A stretch of 64,000 nucleotides of DNA from Azoarcus sp031546845 (lineage in GTDB: Bacteria > Pseudomonadota > Gammaproteobacteria > Burkholderiales > Rhodocyclaceae). Location: assembly GCA_031546845.1 (NCBI GenBank), contig JAVBJT010000036.1, forward strand, positions 1 to 64,000, given 5' to 3'. Positions 36,641-46,410 of the stretch are shown in pieces. The notes below the pieces were generated by a model. The model saw only the letters and a program-made list of their open reading frames with translations. It did not search any database and had not been told where the DNA came from. The translations under genes were made by a program, and so were the position numbers. Numbering within the stretch: position 1 is the stretch's first letter; each line of letters begins with the position of its first letter.

Positions 36641-36811
36641 TTCCCCTCTCCAGCGCCACCACTTAATTTGCTGGGCACTGCCGGTGTGGCCGTGGAGACA
36701 GCCTCATGGTGTAAGGCTTATAGGATGGCGCCACTTGGCGCGGTGCTTCGCGGTGGCCGGGCAAACCATGCCGGCGCCGCTTAAGAACATGCAACCGATC
36801 AGGAATCGCCC

Positions 36812-38239
36812 ATGGAATCCTTGAATACCTTTTATATCAACGGCCAGTGGGTGGAAGCCGCCTCCGGCGCCCGCGTCGTGGACATCGTCAACCCGGCCAC
36901 CGAGGCCGTAATCGGCAGGCTTTCCATGGGCACCGAGGCGGATGTCGACCACGCTGTCGCGGCGGCATGTGCGGCCGCACCGGCTTGGGCCGAAAGTACG
37001 CGCGAGATGCGCATGGGTGTACTGACGCGGATGGCTGATTTGTACAAGGCGCGTTTCGGCGAAATCGCACAAGCGGTATGCACTGAAATGGGCGCGCCGC
37101 TTTGGCTATGCAATGAACTGCAGGCCGCCGTCGGACTCGGCCAGATTCAAGCCACCTTGGCCGCGCTCAAGGATTTTTCGTTCGAAGCCACGCGCGGCAC
37201 GACCCGGATCGTGCGCGAGCCTGTCGGCGTGGCCGCCTTGATCACGCCGTGGAACTGGCCGCTGAATCAGATCGCGGCAAAAGTGGCGCCGGCCTTGGCG
37301 GCCGGTTGCACGATGGTGCTCAAGCCGTCCGAAATCACGCCGCTGGATGCGCGAATCTTCGCCGAAATCGTTCATGCGGCCGGCGTACCGCCCGGCGTCT
37401 TCAACATGATTTTTGGCGAGGGAAGGGTGGTCGGCAGTGCGTTGGCGCGCCATCCCGGCATCGACATGGTTTCGATCACCGGCTCGACGCGCGCGGGCAT
37501 CGATGTGGCGATTCAGGCCGCGCCGACGGTCAAGCGAGTCACGCAGGAACTGGGCGGTAAGTCGCCGAACGTGATTCTCGACGACGCCGACCTGAAGACG
37601 GCGGTTTCCACGGGCGTCATCAGTTGCATGATGAACTCGGGCCAGACCTGCATCGCGCCGACGCGCATGCTGGTGCCGCACCCCCAGTACGAGCAGGCGA
37701 CCGCCATCGCGGCGGCCACCGCGAACGCACTGACCGTGGGCGATCCGCAAGAGCCGACGAGTAAGCTCGGACCGATCTCCAATCGTGCCCAGTATGAGCG
37801 CGTGCAGCAGATGATCCAGGCCGGCATCGCCGAAGGCGCGCGCCTGATCGCCGGCGGGCCGGGGCGGCCGGAAGGGCTGACACGGGGCTTCTATGCGCGG
37901 CCGACGATCTTCGCAGACGTGCGTAACGACATGAATATCGCGCGCGAGGAGATCTTCGGCCCGGTGCTGGTCATGATCCCTTACGACAGCGAAGAGGAGG
38001 CGATCGCGATCGCCAACGATACGCCTTATGGCCTGGCGTCCTATGTCTGGTCCGCCGACCTGGCGCGCGCGCGGCGCGTCGGGCGGCGCATTCGAGCCGG
38101 CTCGGTGCAGATCAACGGTGCGCGGCTCGATATGAGCGCGCCTTTCGGCGGCGTCAAAACATCCGGCAACGGGCGCGAGTTCGGCGAAGCCGGTTTGGCC
38201 GAATTCACTGAATACAAATCCATGGCGGGCGGAGCCTGA
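36812..38239 (+). CDS. Aldehyde dehydrogenase family protein
   Basis: A 475-residue NAD-dependent aldehyde dehydrogenase with TPWNWPLNQIAAKVAPALA, the general base Glu in QELGGKSPNVI and the catalytic Cys in NSGQTCIAPTR (near 37650). It would oxidise the aldehyde made by the neighbouring GMC alcohol dehydrogenase to a carboxylic acid for CoA activation. The gene is first of a plus-strand unit behind palindrome site B. The substrate is inferred from context only. Confidence 0.92.
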   Translation: MESLNTFYINGQWVEAASGARVVDIVNPATEAVIGRLSMGTEADVDHAVAAACAAAPAWAESTREMRMGVLTRMADLYKARFGEIAQAVCTEMGAPLWLCNELQAAVGLGQIQATLAALKDFSFEATRGTTRIVREPVGVAALITPWNWPLNQIAAKVAPALAAGCTMVLKPSEITPLDARIFAEIVHAAGVPPGVFNMIFGEGRVVGSALARHPGIDMVSITGSTRAGIDVAIQAAPTVKRVTQELGGKSPNVILDDADLKTAVSTGVISCMMNSGQTCIAPTRMLVPHPQYEQATAIAAATANALTVGDPQEPTSKLGPISNRAQYERVQQMIQAGIAEGARLIAGGPGRPEGLTRGFYARPTIFADVRNDMNIAREEIFGPVLVMIPYDSEEEAIAIANDTPYGLASYVWSADLARARRVGRRIRAGSVQINGARLDMSAPFGGVKTSGNGREFGEAGLAEFTEYKSMAGGA

Positions 38240-38306
38240 AACGCCGGCGCTTTCCGTCAAAGCGGTTGAGTCAGAAACAAAAACAAAGAGGCAGAGGGGA
38301 ATCCGA

Positions 38307-39980
38307 ATGAGCAGCGAGAAAAATAACGGCGGCCAGAAAGCTGCTGCGGGGGAGTATGACTACATCGTGGTCGGCGCGGGTTCGGCTGGCTGCGCGGTGG
38401 CTGCGCGTCTGGCTGAAATGCCGGGGGTGACGGTGGCTTTGCTCGAAGCCGGGTCGGACGATCACCATTTTTCGATCTGGACACCAATCGGGCTCGCCAA
38501 GACGGTGGTGCGCCCAGGGCCTTACAACTATGGCTATTACACCGAACCGCAGCCTGGGTTGAATGGCCGGCCGTCCTACCAGCCGCGCGGTAAGGTGCTC
38601 GGCGGCTCTTCTTCGCTGAACGGCATGGTCTATATCCGTGGCCACCGCACGGATTACGACGATTGGGCGGAGGCGGGCTGCAAGGGTTGGAGCTTCAAGG
38701 AAGTCCTGCCCTATTTCAAGCGCAGCGAGCACAACGAGCGTTTCGCCGAGCGGAATGACGATGAATTGCACGGCGGAACAGGGCCGCTGTACGTCAGCGA
38801 TTTACGTACCCCGAACCGTTTTTCCCATGCTTTCGTCAAGGCGGCGGTCCAGGCCGGTATTCCGTACAACGACGACTTCAACGGCCCGGAGCAGGAAGGC
38901 GCCGGCCTGTATCAAGTCACCCAACACAATGGCGAGCGCTGGAATACAGCCCGCGCTTATCTGCATCGCGGCAACAAGGCCGATACGCATTTCAATGGCG
39001 GGCGCAGTAATCTGGATGTGCTGGTTGAAACCCAGGCGCTCAAGATCGTGTTCGAGGGCAAGCGCGCGGTTGGCGTCAAGGTTTCGCGCGCCGGCAACGA
39101 GCAGACCCTGCGCGCGCGCCGCGAAGTCATCCTCAGCGGCGGCGTGTTCAATTCACCCCAACTGCTGCTTGCTTCCGGCGTGGGGCCGGTAGCCCATCTG
39201 CGCGAGATGGGGGTCGATGTGGTCCACGATCTGCCCGGTGTCGGGCGGAACCTGCAGGATCATCTCGACATCGTGCTCAACGTCCAATTGCAAACGACCG
39301 ATCTTTTTGGCGCGACGCTGAAAGGGGGCATGCGCCTGCTGTCCGAGATTATGCGCTATCGGCGCGACCGCTCCGGCATGGTGAGTTCCAACTTTTGCGA
39401 GGCCGGCGCTTTCGTCAAGAGCCGGGCGAATCTGAGGCGGCCGGATTTGAATCTGGTGTTCGTCAATGCCTTAATCGGCAACCGCAACATGGGCAGCAGG
39501 CGTCGGCTTGGGCACGGCTACTCCTTGCACGCCTGCGTATTGCGCCCGAAGAGCCGGGGTTATTTGGCGTTGCGGTCGCCCGACATGCGCGACGCCCCCT
39601 TGATCGATACGCGCCTGATGTCGGAAGTGAGCGACATGGATAGCCTGATCGATGGCATCAAAATACTGCGGCGCATCCTGACCCAGCCCGCATTGCAAGA
39701 ACTGGGCGGCCGCCAAATGCTGAGTGAATATTTCGCCAACGACGGCACGATCCGCGATTTCGCTCGCAGTCATGCCGACTGCCTTTATCACCCCGTGGGT
39801 ACCTGCAAAATGGGTATAGACGACACAGCCGTTGTCGACCCCAAGCTGCGCGTCAGGGGCGTGGAGAACCTGCGCGTTGCCGATGCCTCGATCATCCCCG
39901 CGTTGATCGGCGGCAACACCAATGCACCAGCGATCATGATCGGCGAAAAAGCGGCCGACATGATCAAGGAAGCGGCCTGA
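38307..39980 (+). CDS. GMC-family FAD alcohol dehydrogenase, AlkJ-like
   Basis: A 557-residue GMC oxidoreductase. The FAD-binding motif YDYIVVGAGSAGCAVAARL is near residues 18-36, GKVLGGSSSLNGMVYIRGH is the second GMC signature, and the C-terminal GNTNAPAIMIGEKAADMI is typical. The HPVGTCKMG segment supplies the conserved active-site His. Its wording is close to AlkJ, the membrane-associated alkanol dehydrogenase that passes electrons to quinone, more than to choline dehydrogenase. It probably oxidises a terminal primary alcohol in this pathway. It follows the aldehyde dehydrogenase gene by 67 bases. Confidence 0.9.
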   Translation: MSSEKNNGGQKAAAGEYDYIVVGAGSAGCAVAARLAEMPGVTVALLEAGSDDHHFSIWTPIGLAKTVVRPGPYNYGYYTEPQPGLNGRPSYQPRGKVLGGSSSLNGMVYIRGHRTDYDDWAEAGCKGWSFKEVLPYFKRSEHNERFAERNDDELHGGTGPLYVSDLRTPNRFSHAFVKAAVQAGIPYNDDFNGPEQEGAGLYQVTQHNGERWNTARAYLHRGNKADTHFNGGRSNLDVLVETQALKIVFEGKRAVGVKVSRAGNEQTLRARREVILSGGVFNSPQLLLASGVGPVAHLREMGVDVVHDLPGVGRNLQDHLDIVLNVQLQTTDLFGATLKGGMRLLSEIMRYRRDRSGMVSSNFCEAGAFVKSRANLRRPDLNLVFVNALIGNRNMGSRRRLGHGYSLHACVLRPKSRGYLALRSPDMRDAPLIDTRLMSEVSDMDSLIDGIKILRRILTQPALQELGGRQMLSEYFANDGTIRDFARSHADCLYHPVGTCKMGIDDTAVVDPKLRVRGVENLRVADASIIPALIGGNTNAPAIMIGEKAADMIKEAA

Positions 39981-40047
39981 CGCCAATCCAACGTCCGGCT
40001 CCGCCACTGTTTTCCCCCTGTCACGCCATCTTGCCTTGGAGAAAGTT

Positions 40048-41838
40048 GTGCATTGTCATTCGTCCTTTCATTTGGCTCGCAGCCTTCGTTCTCGCTCTTT
40101 CCGAAACCGGCTTGCCGCATTTGTCGCCGCGGCAGGTCTGGGCATGGCGGTGCCCGTTCATGCCTTGTCTCCAGCGGGTGCGCCGCTTGCCGCGTTCCCG
40201 GCAGCAAACCCCTTTCTCGCCCAGTCGTACAACAATCAAACACACTGGAACGATGCCGCGACCGATAGCGTGGAATTCGCGGTGCCGCGAGGCGCGTATG
40301 AAGTAACGCCGGCTTCGGTCCAAATTATTCCGAACGAGTCGATCGGCCTGCCGGTCTTCACCGACAAGGTTGGCGGCAAGGAAGTCTATTGGTGGTGGGC
40401 GGGTTTTTCGCTGCGCAAAGCCAGAGTGGATAACGGCAAATTCGTCGAACTCGCGCGTACCGGCATCCCGGTCAAGCTGCCGAACTACGCTCCGATTACA
40501 CCAGAGCAGCGCTTGGAGCAGGCGGAGAGCGTGCAAAAATTTCTGGCTGCTCGCGATGAAAAGGGTCTGCTCGATTACATGAAATCGCAGCCGAACCGGA
40601 TGCTGAGCGCGGGAGCCGACCAGATTGCGAACGGCGCCGTCTATGCGTTGCTGACCCGGGAGGACGCGTTCGTCGGCTGTAGCGGCCGCCAGGTTTTCCG
40701 TATCGATCAAATCGATCCCAGGAATCCGCAATCGGAGATGAAGCTGACCAAGGACGTCGTGCTGCCGGCCTCGCTGTTCAACAACGAAAAAGCCAAGCGG
40801 GGCACGCGGCTTCCGGTCGACATGCTGTTTGGCCTGGGCATGAGCTACAACGGCTATCTGGTGGCCAATACCTTGGGCGGCAATGTCATCACGCTCAACC
40901 GTGAAACGCTTGAGGTGATCGATGTCTATTCGGTTTCCGGCAGCGATGAGTTGTTCCTCAATAGTTTTGCGACGGGTGAGGAAAATCTGGGCGGCGCGAT
41001 TTATGTCGCTTCAAACACCACGATGTACCGGCTGGTGGTGGACCAGAACGGCAAGATCCACGATGACGAAGCCAGCGGTGCATGGAAGGTTGGCTATGAT
41101 CGTGGCATCAAGATGCCACAGCCGAAAATCGCCGATGGCACCGGCTCCACGCCAACGCTGATGGGTTTCGGACCCGATGACGACAAGCTGGTCGTGATTA
41201 CCGATGGCGCCAAGAAAATGCGCATGGTGGCCTTTTGGCGCGACCGCATCCCCGAGGGTTGGAAACAGAAGCCGGGTACCCAGTCGCCGCGCGTCGCGGA
41301 TCAGCGTGAGGTCGATTTCGGGGCGGGCATCGATACGATTCAGTCGGAACAATCCGTTGCCGTGTATGGAAATTACGCATTCGTGGTCAATAACATCGCG
41401 GCCGACGATAAACCGTTGCTGGACGATGCGAGTTACTACGTCAGCCTGATCAATGGCGCGACCCGCCCGGGCCCGGCCGGCGCCGCTACTTTCCTGTGGG
41501 ATTCGCGCAAACATGCCTGGAAGCAGCAGTGGGCGCGCACCGATGTGTCCTCGATCTCGATTGTCCCGATGATCAGCGGCGCTGGGCACATGGCGATCAT
41601 CGACGGCTATTTCACCGACCGTTGGAATGATCGCCATTACATCGGAATGGATCTGAAGAGCGGCAAAACAGTGATGAGCATCCGTACCGGCACCGATCCG
41701 ATCTTCAATGGCATGTATGCGCCGATCAAGATCGATTCGGAAGGACGCCTGCTGTACGGAACCGCCTTTGGTCTGGTGCGGATGGACACGGCGGCGATGA
41801 AAAAAGACGGTGACACCAAGCACGCGGGGCTGGAGTAA
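40048..41838 (+). CDS. Secreted beta-propeller-like protein of unknown function
   Basis: The GTG at 40048 is preceded by GGAGAAAG and gives 596 residues. The N-terminus has an Arg-rich start and a hydrophobic stretch (LAAFVAAAGLGMAVPVHA) that looks like a signal peptide. The rest is rich in short beta-strand repeats (GGNVITLNRETLEVIDVYSV, GGAIYVASNTTMYRLVVD, LLYGTAFGLVRMD) as in propeller proteins. I do not recognise a family function. Its place between the alcohol dehydrogenase and DUF1302 genes suggests a periplasmic role in substrate binding, or as a scaffold or enzyme of the same pathway. No cofactor motif is seen. Confidence 0.75.
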   Translation: MHCHSSFHLARSLRSRSFRNRLAAFVAAAGLGMAVPVHALSPAGAPLAAFPAANPFLAQSYNNQTHWNDAATDSVEFAVPRGAYEVTPASVQIIPNESIGLPVFTDKVGGKEVYWWWAGFSLRKARVDNGKFVELARTGIPVKLPNYAPITPEQRLEQAESVQKFLAARDEKGLLDYMKSQPNRMLSAGADQIANGAVYALLTREDAFVGCSGRQVFRIDQIDPRNPQSEMKLTKDVVLPASLFNNEKAKRGTRLPVDMLFGLGMSYNGYLVANTLGGNVITLNRETLEVIDVYSVSGSDELFLNSFATGEENLGGAIYVASNTTMYRLVVDQNGKIHDDEASGAWKVGYDRGIKMPQPKIADGTGSTPTLMGFGPDDDKLVVITDGAKKMRMVAFWRDRIPEGWKQKPGTQSPRVADQREVDFGAGIDTIQSEQSVAVYGNYAFVVNNIAADDKPLLDDASYYVSLINGATRPGPAGAATFLWDSRKHAWKQQWARTDVSSISIVPMISGAGHMAIIDGYFTDRWNDRHYIGMDLKSGKTVMSIRTGTDPIFNGMYAPIKIDSEGRLLYGTAFGLVRMDTAAMKKDGDTKHAGLE

Positions 41839-41906
41839 CTCATCGCCGGCAGCAGGCTTCGACCGACCGGTTAAAGGGTAGCGATTCAGGGCGGGGTAGG
41901 GGGCTC

Positions 41907-41925
41907 CCTACCCGCCGCGGGTAGG
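41907..41925. promoter_or_regulatory. Catabolic-regulon palindrome, site C (CTACC-N7-GGTAG)
   Basis: CCTACCCGCCGCGGGTAGG is a perfect palindrome with 7-bp arms and a 5-base spacer. The inner CTACC-N7-GGTAG has the same geometry as sites A and B. It lies about 210 bases before the DUF1302 start, in a 294-base gap with no gene I can support. Confidence 0.6.
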
Positions 41926-42132
41926 TGCCTGCATGCGATCGCCCTGCACTATGTATGCACACCGGCAGGATCGGCTTTCCGCTTGCCGGGGCAGGGCGCA
42001 ATCGAGATCTGGCTGGATTCTGGTGTTTTCAAACGCTCCGGTTCAGCCGCGGCGACACGGCATGCTTTCGCGATAAATCAAAGCAACCCCAGGCAGCGGC
42101 GATGCCACGCAAGGGGGCGAGGAGATCCAAGA

Positions 42133-43806
42133 ATGAGAAATACCAAGCCGGGACGGTATGCCCTCCCGCGGCGCAATGTGCTCAACATGGCCGCGCTGAG
42201 CCTTTGCGCCGCCGGTTTCATGGGTAACGCGGATGCCTTCGAGATCGGAACGGGCGACGATGACTACAAAATCCGTCTCGACAACACCATCCGCTACAAC
42301 CTGGGCAAGCGCTTGGAAAGCCAGGATAGCGCGGTTCTCGGCAATGCCAATGCGGACGATGGCGACCGCAACTTCAAGAAAGGCAGCATCGTCACCAATC
42401 GGATCGACCTGCTGACGGAGTTTGATGCCGTCTATAAGCAGGCTTACGGCGTTCGGGTCAGCGCCGCGTCGTGGTACGACCAGGCCTATCGGGGTAGTTT
42501 CGACAACGATAGCCTTGCTACCACCAATCATTACGAGGATGGCAAGCCCGGTTTCGGTCTGAGCCACTATAGCGACCGTTACTACAACGGCCCCTCCGGT
42601 GAAATTCTGGATGCGCTCGTGTTCGGCTCCTTCGATATCGGCGGCCGTCCGCTGACCGTCCGCGCGGGCCGCCATACGGTGAACTGGGGCGAGGCGCTGC
42701 TCGGCGGCGGCGCGATTCACGGCGACACCTATGGCCAGGCTCCGCTCGATCAGGCCAAGGGTTTCGCCAATCCAGGCGTTGAGGCAAAGGAGCTCTATCG
42801 GCCATTGGCGCAATTATCCGCGCAGATGCAGGTTTTACAGGATGTGTCGGTCGCGGGGCAGTACTTCTTCAGATGGGACGCGAGCCGGATCCCTGAAGGC
42901 GGCACTTATCTGGGCTTCAACGACGCCCTGCAATTCGGCGGCGAATCCCTGATCGTGCGGCCAGGGGTGCGTTTCACCCATGGAAAGGACATTACCCCGG
43001 AGAATACCGGCGACTGGGGGCTCGCGCTGCGCTGGAGCCCGGAATGGCTCGACGGCACCGCCGGCTTCTACGCGCGGCGCTTCTCCGACAAACTGCCGCA
43101 GCTCATCCTGATCAGTTCGACCCGTCAATATGTGCTCAATTACGCCAGTGATGTAAGTCTGTACGGCTTCAGTCTGTCGAAGCAGATCGCGGGGATCAGC
43201 TTCGGTCTCGATCTGAACTACCGCAAGGACATGCCGCTGACGAGCACCACGGTCTCGGTGGCGAACCCCGCCGCGCTGCCGAGCAGGGGCGACACCCTCG
43301 GCGCACGCGGAGAAACCGTGCATGGTGTGCTCAATGCGCTCGGCACGCTCGATCTCGCTCCGGTTTTCGACAACTTGACCTGGGCCGCCGAACTGACCTG
43401 GAACCGTTATCTGTCGGTGTCGCAGGGCGACCAGTATTTCAAGGGCAACTCGAATTACAACCTGATCGACCGCGTGACCCGGGATTATTTCGGCCTCGCC
43501 TTCAATCTCACGCCGACCTGGTACCAAGTCTTTCCAGGCGCCGATCTTTCAATGCCTCTGTCTTACTCGGTCGGCCTCAAGGGCAATTCCGCGGTCTCCT
43601 TCGGCGGCAATGAAAACGCGGGCAGTTTCTCCGTCGGTATCGGCCTGGACGTCTACAACAAGTACCGCTTCGATCTGAAGTATGTCGATTACTTCGGCAA
43701 GGCGAGCACCGACCCGGTGACTGGCGCGATCACCACCGTCAATGGCAACGGGACCTTCCTCCAGGACCGCGGCGCTATTTATCTGACTTTCAAGACAACC
43801 ATCTAA
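42133..43806 (+). CDS. DUF1302 outer-membrane-barrel-like protein
   Basis: The ATG at 42133 gives 557 residues with an N-terminal signal-like region (NMAALSLCAAGFMGNADA). The rest alternates polar and aromatic residues as in outer-membrane barrels (for example YKIRLDNTIRYNLGKR) and ends in LTFKTTI, with an aromatic residue close to the C-terminus. DUF1302 proteins occur beside DUF1329 proteins in clusters for steroids, terpenoids and other hydrophobic compounds and are thought to help uptake. The start codon lies 12 bases before the DUF1329 ribosome binding region of the next unit only at its far end; both genes are clearly one operon. Confidence 0.88.
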   Translation: MRNTKPGRYALPRRNVLNMAALSLCAAGFMGNADAFEIGTGDDDYKIRLDNTIRYNLGKRLESQDSAVLGNANADDGDRNFKKGSIVTNRIDLLTEFDAVYKQAYGVRVSAASWYDQAYRGSFDNDSLATTNHYEDGKPGFGLSHYSDRYYNGPSGEILDALVFGSFDIGGRPLTVRAGRHTVNWGEALLGGGAIHGDTYGQAPLDQAKGFANPGVEAKELYRPLAQLSAQMQVLQDVSVAGQYFFRWDASRIPEGGTYLGFNDALQFGGESLIVRPGVRFTHGKDITPENTGDWGLALRWSPEWLDGTAGFYARRFSDKLPQLILISSTRQYVLNYASDVSLYGFSLSKQIAGISFGLDLNYRKDMPLTSTTVSVANPAALPSRGDTLGARGETVHGVLNALGTLDLAPVFDNLTWAAELTWNRYLSVSQGDQYFKGNSNYNLIDRVTRDYFGLAFNLTPTWYQVFPGADLSMPLSYSVGLKGNSAVSFGGNENAGSFSVGIGLDVYNKYRFDLKYVDYFGKASTDPVTGAITTVNGNGTFLQDRGAIYLTFKTTI

Positions 43807-43818
43807 GAGGTTTCAGGC

Positions 43819-45180
43819 ATGGTCACTTTGAAAAAAACATGGCTCCTCGCCGGTCTGTTGAGCGTCCAGGCTACCCTCCTGCACGCCGCCGTATCTCCCG
43901 AGGAGGCCAAGGCGTTAGGGACGACGCTGACCGCTGTGGGCGCGGAAAAGGAAGGCAACAAGGACGGGACGATTCCTGCCTACGCGGGTGGATTGACTAG
44001 CGCGCCGGCTGGCTTTGACAAGACCAAGAATATCCGGGTGGATCCGTTCGCCAACGAAAAGCCGCTGTTCTCGATCGATGCGAAAAACGTGGACCAGTAC
44101 GCGGACAAGCTGACCGAGGGCGCGAAGGCGTTGCTCAAGACAGTGCCCGGCTACCGTATCGACGTTTATCCGACCCACCGGACGGCGGCCTATCCCAAGG
44201 AGGTCTATGAGAACACCTTCAAGAATGCCACCCGGGCCAAGATGGACCCCGACGGCGTGACCATGCGCGGTGCGCGCGGCGGCATTCCTTTCCCCATTCC
44301 GAAAAGCGGTGCGGAAGTGATGGAGAATTTCCTCGGCCGTTACAACGGCGACACCCTGCTGGTGCCGAAATTCAGCGCCTACAACATCGACAGCGCCGGC
44401 AAGCTAGTGCTTTCCGCCCAGGGCAGCTTCCATATCGAAAGCGTCTATTACGACAACAGCAAGCCTGTCGAGCCCGACATAATGAACCGCACCAGGATCA
44501 ACTACGTCGGTCCCGCGCGCCGAGCCGGCGAGGCGCTCATGTCGATCGACCCGATCGACTACACCGAGAGGGGCGGGCGCCGGGCATGGCAGTACCTGCC
44601 TGGCCAGCGCCGCGTCCGGCTCGCGCCGGACCTTGCCTACGACACGCCCAACTCCAGTACGGCGGGCATGTCGACCTACGACGACGTCAATCTGTTCAAC
44701 GGCAAGATGGACCGCTTCGATTTCAAGCTGGTCGGCAAGAAAGAAATCTACATTCCGTACAACACCTACCGCTTCACCTATGCGGAAGATCCGGACAAGG
44801 TCTTTCTCGCCAAGTCGATCAACCCCGACTATGTCCGCTGGGAGTTGCATCGCGTCTGGGTGGTCGATGCCACGCTCAAGGAAGGCCAGCGCCATATCTA
44901 CTCGCGCCGGACCTTCTACGTGGATGAGGACAGTTGGGCGGCCATGGCGGTCGACCAGTACGACGGGCGAGGGCAACTGTGGCGGATTGGTTTTGCCTAC
45001 CTGACGCAGTCCTACGATATCCCGACGCCGACCACATTCACTACCGGGCATTACGATCTGATAGCCGGCACCTATTACATCAACATCTGGCCCAGCATCT
45101 ACGGCATCAAGATCACCGAGACACGCCAGCCGGACACCTACTGGACGGGCGACAGTCTGGCGGGGCAGGGGGTGCGGTAA
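43819..45180 (+). CDS. DUF1329 family outer-membrane-associated protein
   Basis: A 453-residue protein with a signal peptide (LLAGLLSVQATLLHA, then AVSPEEAKALG). Family features include NKDGTIPAYAGGL near the mature N-terminus, RSFYVD-type and YDGRGQLWR segments, and a lipid-binding LolB-like fold is known or predicted for the family. It follows the DUF1302 gene by 12 bases. The pair typically accompanies hydrophobic-compound catabolism and probably moves substrate through the envelope. A terminator follows. Confidence 0.9.
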   Translation: MVTLKKTWLLAGLLSVQATLLHAAVSPEEAKALGTTLTAVGAEKEGNKDGTIPAYAGGLTSAPAGFDKTKNIRVDPFANEKPLFSIDAKNVDQYADKLTEGAKALLKTVPGYRIDVYPTHRTAAYPKEVYENTFKNATRAKMDPDGVTMRGARGGIPFPIPKSGAEVMENFLGRYNGDTLLVPKFSAYNIDSAGKLVLSAQGSFHIESVYYDNSKPVEPDIMNRTRINYVGPARRAGEALMSIDPIDYTERGGRRAWQYLPGQRRVRLAPDLAYDTPNSSTAGMSTYDDVNLFNGKMDRFDFKLVGKKEIYIPYNTYRFTYAEDPDKVFLAKSINPDYVRWELHRVWVVDATLKEGQRHIYSRRTFYVDEDSWAAMAVDQYDGRGQLWRIGFAYLTQSYDIPTPTTFTTGHYDLIAGTYYINIWPSIYGIKITETRQPDTYWTGDSLAGQGVR

Positions 45181-45198
45181 AACAACCGTGTTTTCAAG

Positions 45199-45230
45199 CG
45201 GGGGAGCCGAAAAGCTCCCCCGTTTCCTTG
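45199..45230 (+). terminator. Rho-independent terminator after the DUF1329 gene
   Basis: CGGGGGAGC and GCTCCCCCG form a perfect 9-bp stem with a 6-base loop, followed by TTTCCTT. It would end the DUF1302-DUF1329 transcript at least in part. Confidence 0.75.
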
Positions 45231-45314
45231 CTCCCGGCGGTGCGCCATACGCGCGATCCTGTTTGAGCCGCACCGGCCCGCCGTTTGAATAAACTGAATC
45301 CTGGAGCTTAGAGC

Positions 45315-46391
45315 GTGTTGCATACAGCATTTTGGGTGATGAGCCTGCTCGTGGCGGCGATGACAGCCGTCCCGGCGATTGCGGCCGATGGCGCGTTCAA
45401 TAGCGCGTTCAAATCGCCGCTCGATCTGCCCGCGGTCCAAAGCGATCTTTCCATGCGCGTGCCGTTCAACGGCCTGGCGAGAGCGGGAGAGAGACTGATT
45501 GCCGTTGGTTCGCGCGGTTACATTCTCCACTCCGACGACGGCAAAACCTGGATTCAGGCGGCCGTACCGGTCAGTTCCGATCTGACGGCGGTCTATTTCG
45601 CGAGCGTGCGGCAAGGTTGGGCCGTCGGCCATGAGGGGGTGATCCTTCATACGAGCGATGGTGGCTCGACGTGGGAAAAACAGCTCGATGGCAAGCAGGC
45701 GGCAGAGCTGATTCTCAAAAAATACAGCCGCCCGTCCAATCCCGACGACCCCATGGCCCAACAGTTGAAAAGAGATGCCGAGGCGATGGCCGGGCAGGGC
45801 GCGGATAAACCTTTTCTCGACGTCTGGTTTGAGAACGACCAAAAAGGCTATGCGGTCGGCGCCTTCAATCTGATTTTTCGCACGGAAGACGGCGGCAAGA
45901 GTTGGCAGCCCTGGCTGGACCGTATCGACAACCCGCGCGCGCTGCATTTGTACGCAATCCGCAAGGTCGGCGACAAAGTTCTGATTGCAGGAGAGCAAGG
46001 CTTGCTACTCAAGTTCGATTCCGCCACCCAGCGCTTCGTTGATTTTCCCCAGCCATACAACGGTACGCTTTTCGGCGTAACCGGAAATAAAAAAGTAATT
46101 CTAGTGTATGGCCTGAGTGGCAATGCGTATCGCACCATCGATGACGGTGCGCACTGGGAGAAGGTCGAAACCGGCGTGAAGGCTGGGTTGACCAGCGGTT
46201 TTGTCGGCGACGATGGCATGGTTGTTCTGGTCAGCCAAGCAGGCCATGTACTGCTGAGCGCCAACGACGGCGCAAGTTTCAAGCGCCTCAAGATCGAGCA
46301 GCCCACGCCGATTTTCGCCACGATCGAAACCGGCGAGCAGACCGTGGCGCTGGCCGGTATCGGTGGTACGCGGTTTCAACCTCTGAAATAA
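45315..46391 (+). CDS. YCF48/BNR-repeat periplasmic protein
   Basis: Starting at GTG 45315, the 358 residues begin with a signal peptide (SLLVAAMTAVPAIAA). Repeats of the SDDGKTW / TSDGGSTWEKQ / TEDGGKSWQPW / DDGAHWEKVE kind mark a YCF48-like (photosystem II stability factor-like) propeller. In heterotrophs this family is commonly encoded just before an RND transporter in the same clusters as DUF1302 and DUF1329, as here. Its role in transport or envelope assembly is not established. Confidence 0.88.
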   Translation: MLHTAFWVMSLLVAAMTAVPAIAADGAFNSAFKSPLDLPAVQSDLSMRVPFNGLARAGERLIAVGSRGYILHSDDGKTWIQAAVPVSSDLTAVYFASVRQGWAVGHEGVILHTSDGGSTWEKQLDGKQAAELILKKYSRPSNPDDPMAQQLKRDAEAMAGQGADKPFLDVWFENDQKGYAVGAFNLIFRTEDGGKSWQPWLDRIDNPRALHLYAIRKVGDKVLIAGEQGLLLKFDSATQRFVDFPQPYNGTLFGVTGNKKVILVYGLSGNAYRTIDDGAHWEKVETGVKAGLTSGFVGDDGMVVLVSQAGHVLLSANDGASFKRLKIEQPTPIFATIETGEQTVALAGIGGTRFQPLK

Positions 46392-46410
46392 GCGGGACCG
46401 GAGCAAGGCG

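Noticed and set aside
37106..38260. 384-codon minus-strand frame
   Set aside because: Antisense to the aldehyde dehydrogenase gene with its catalytic motifs; no domain.
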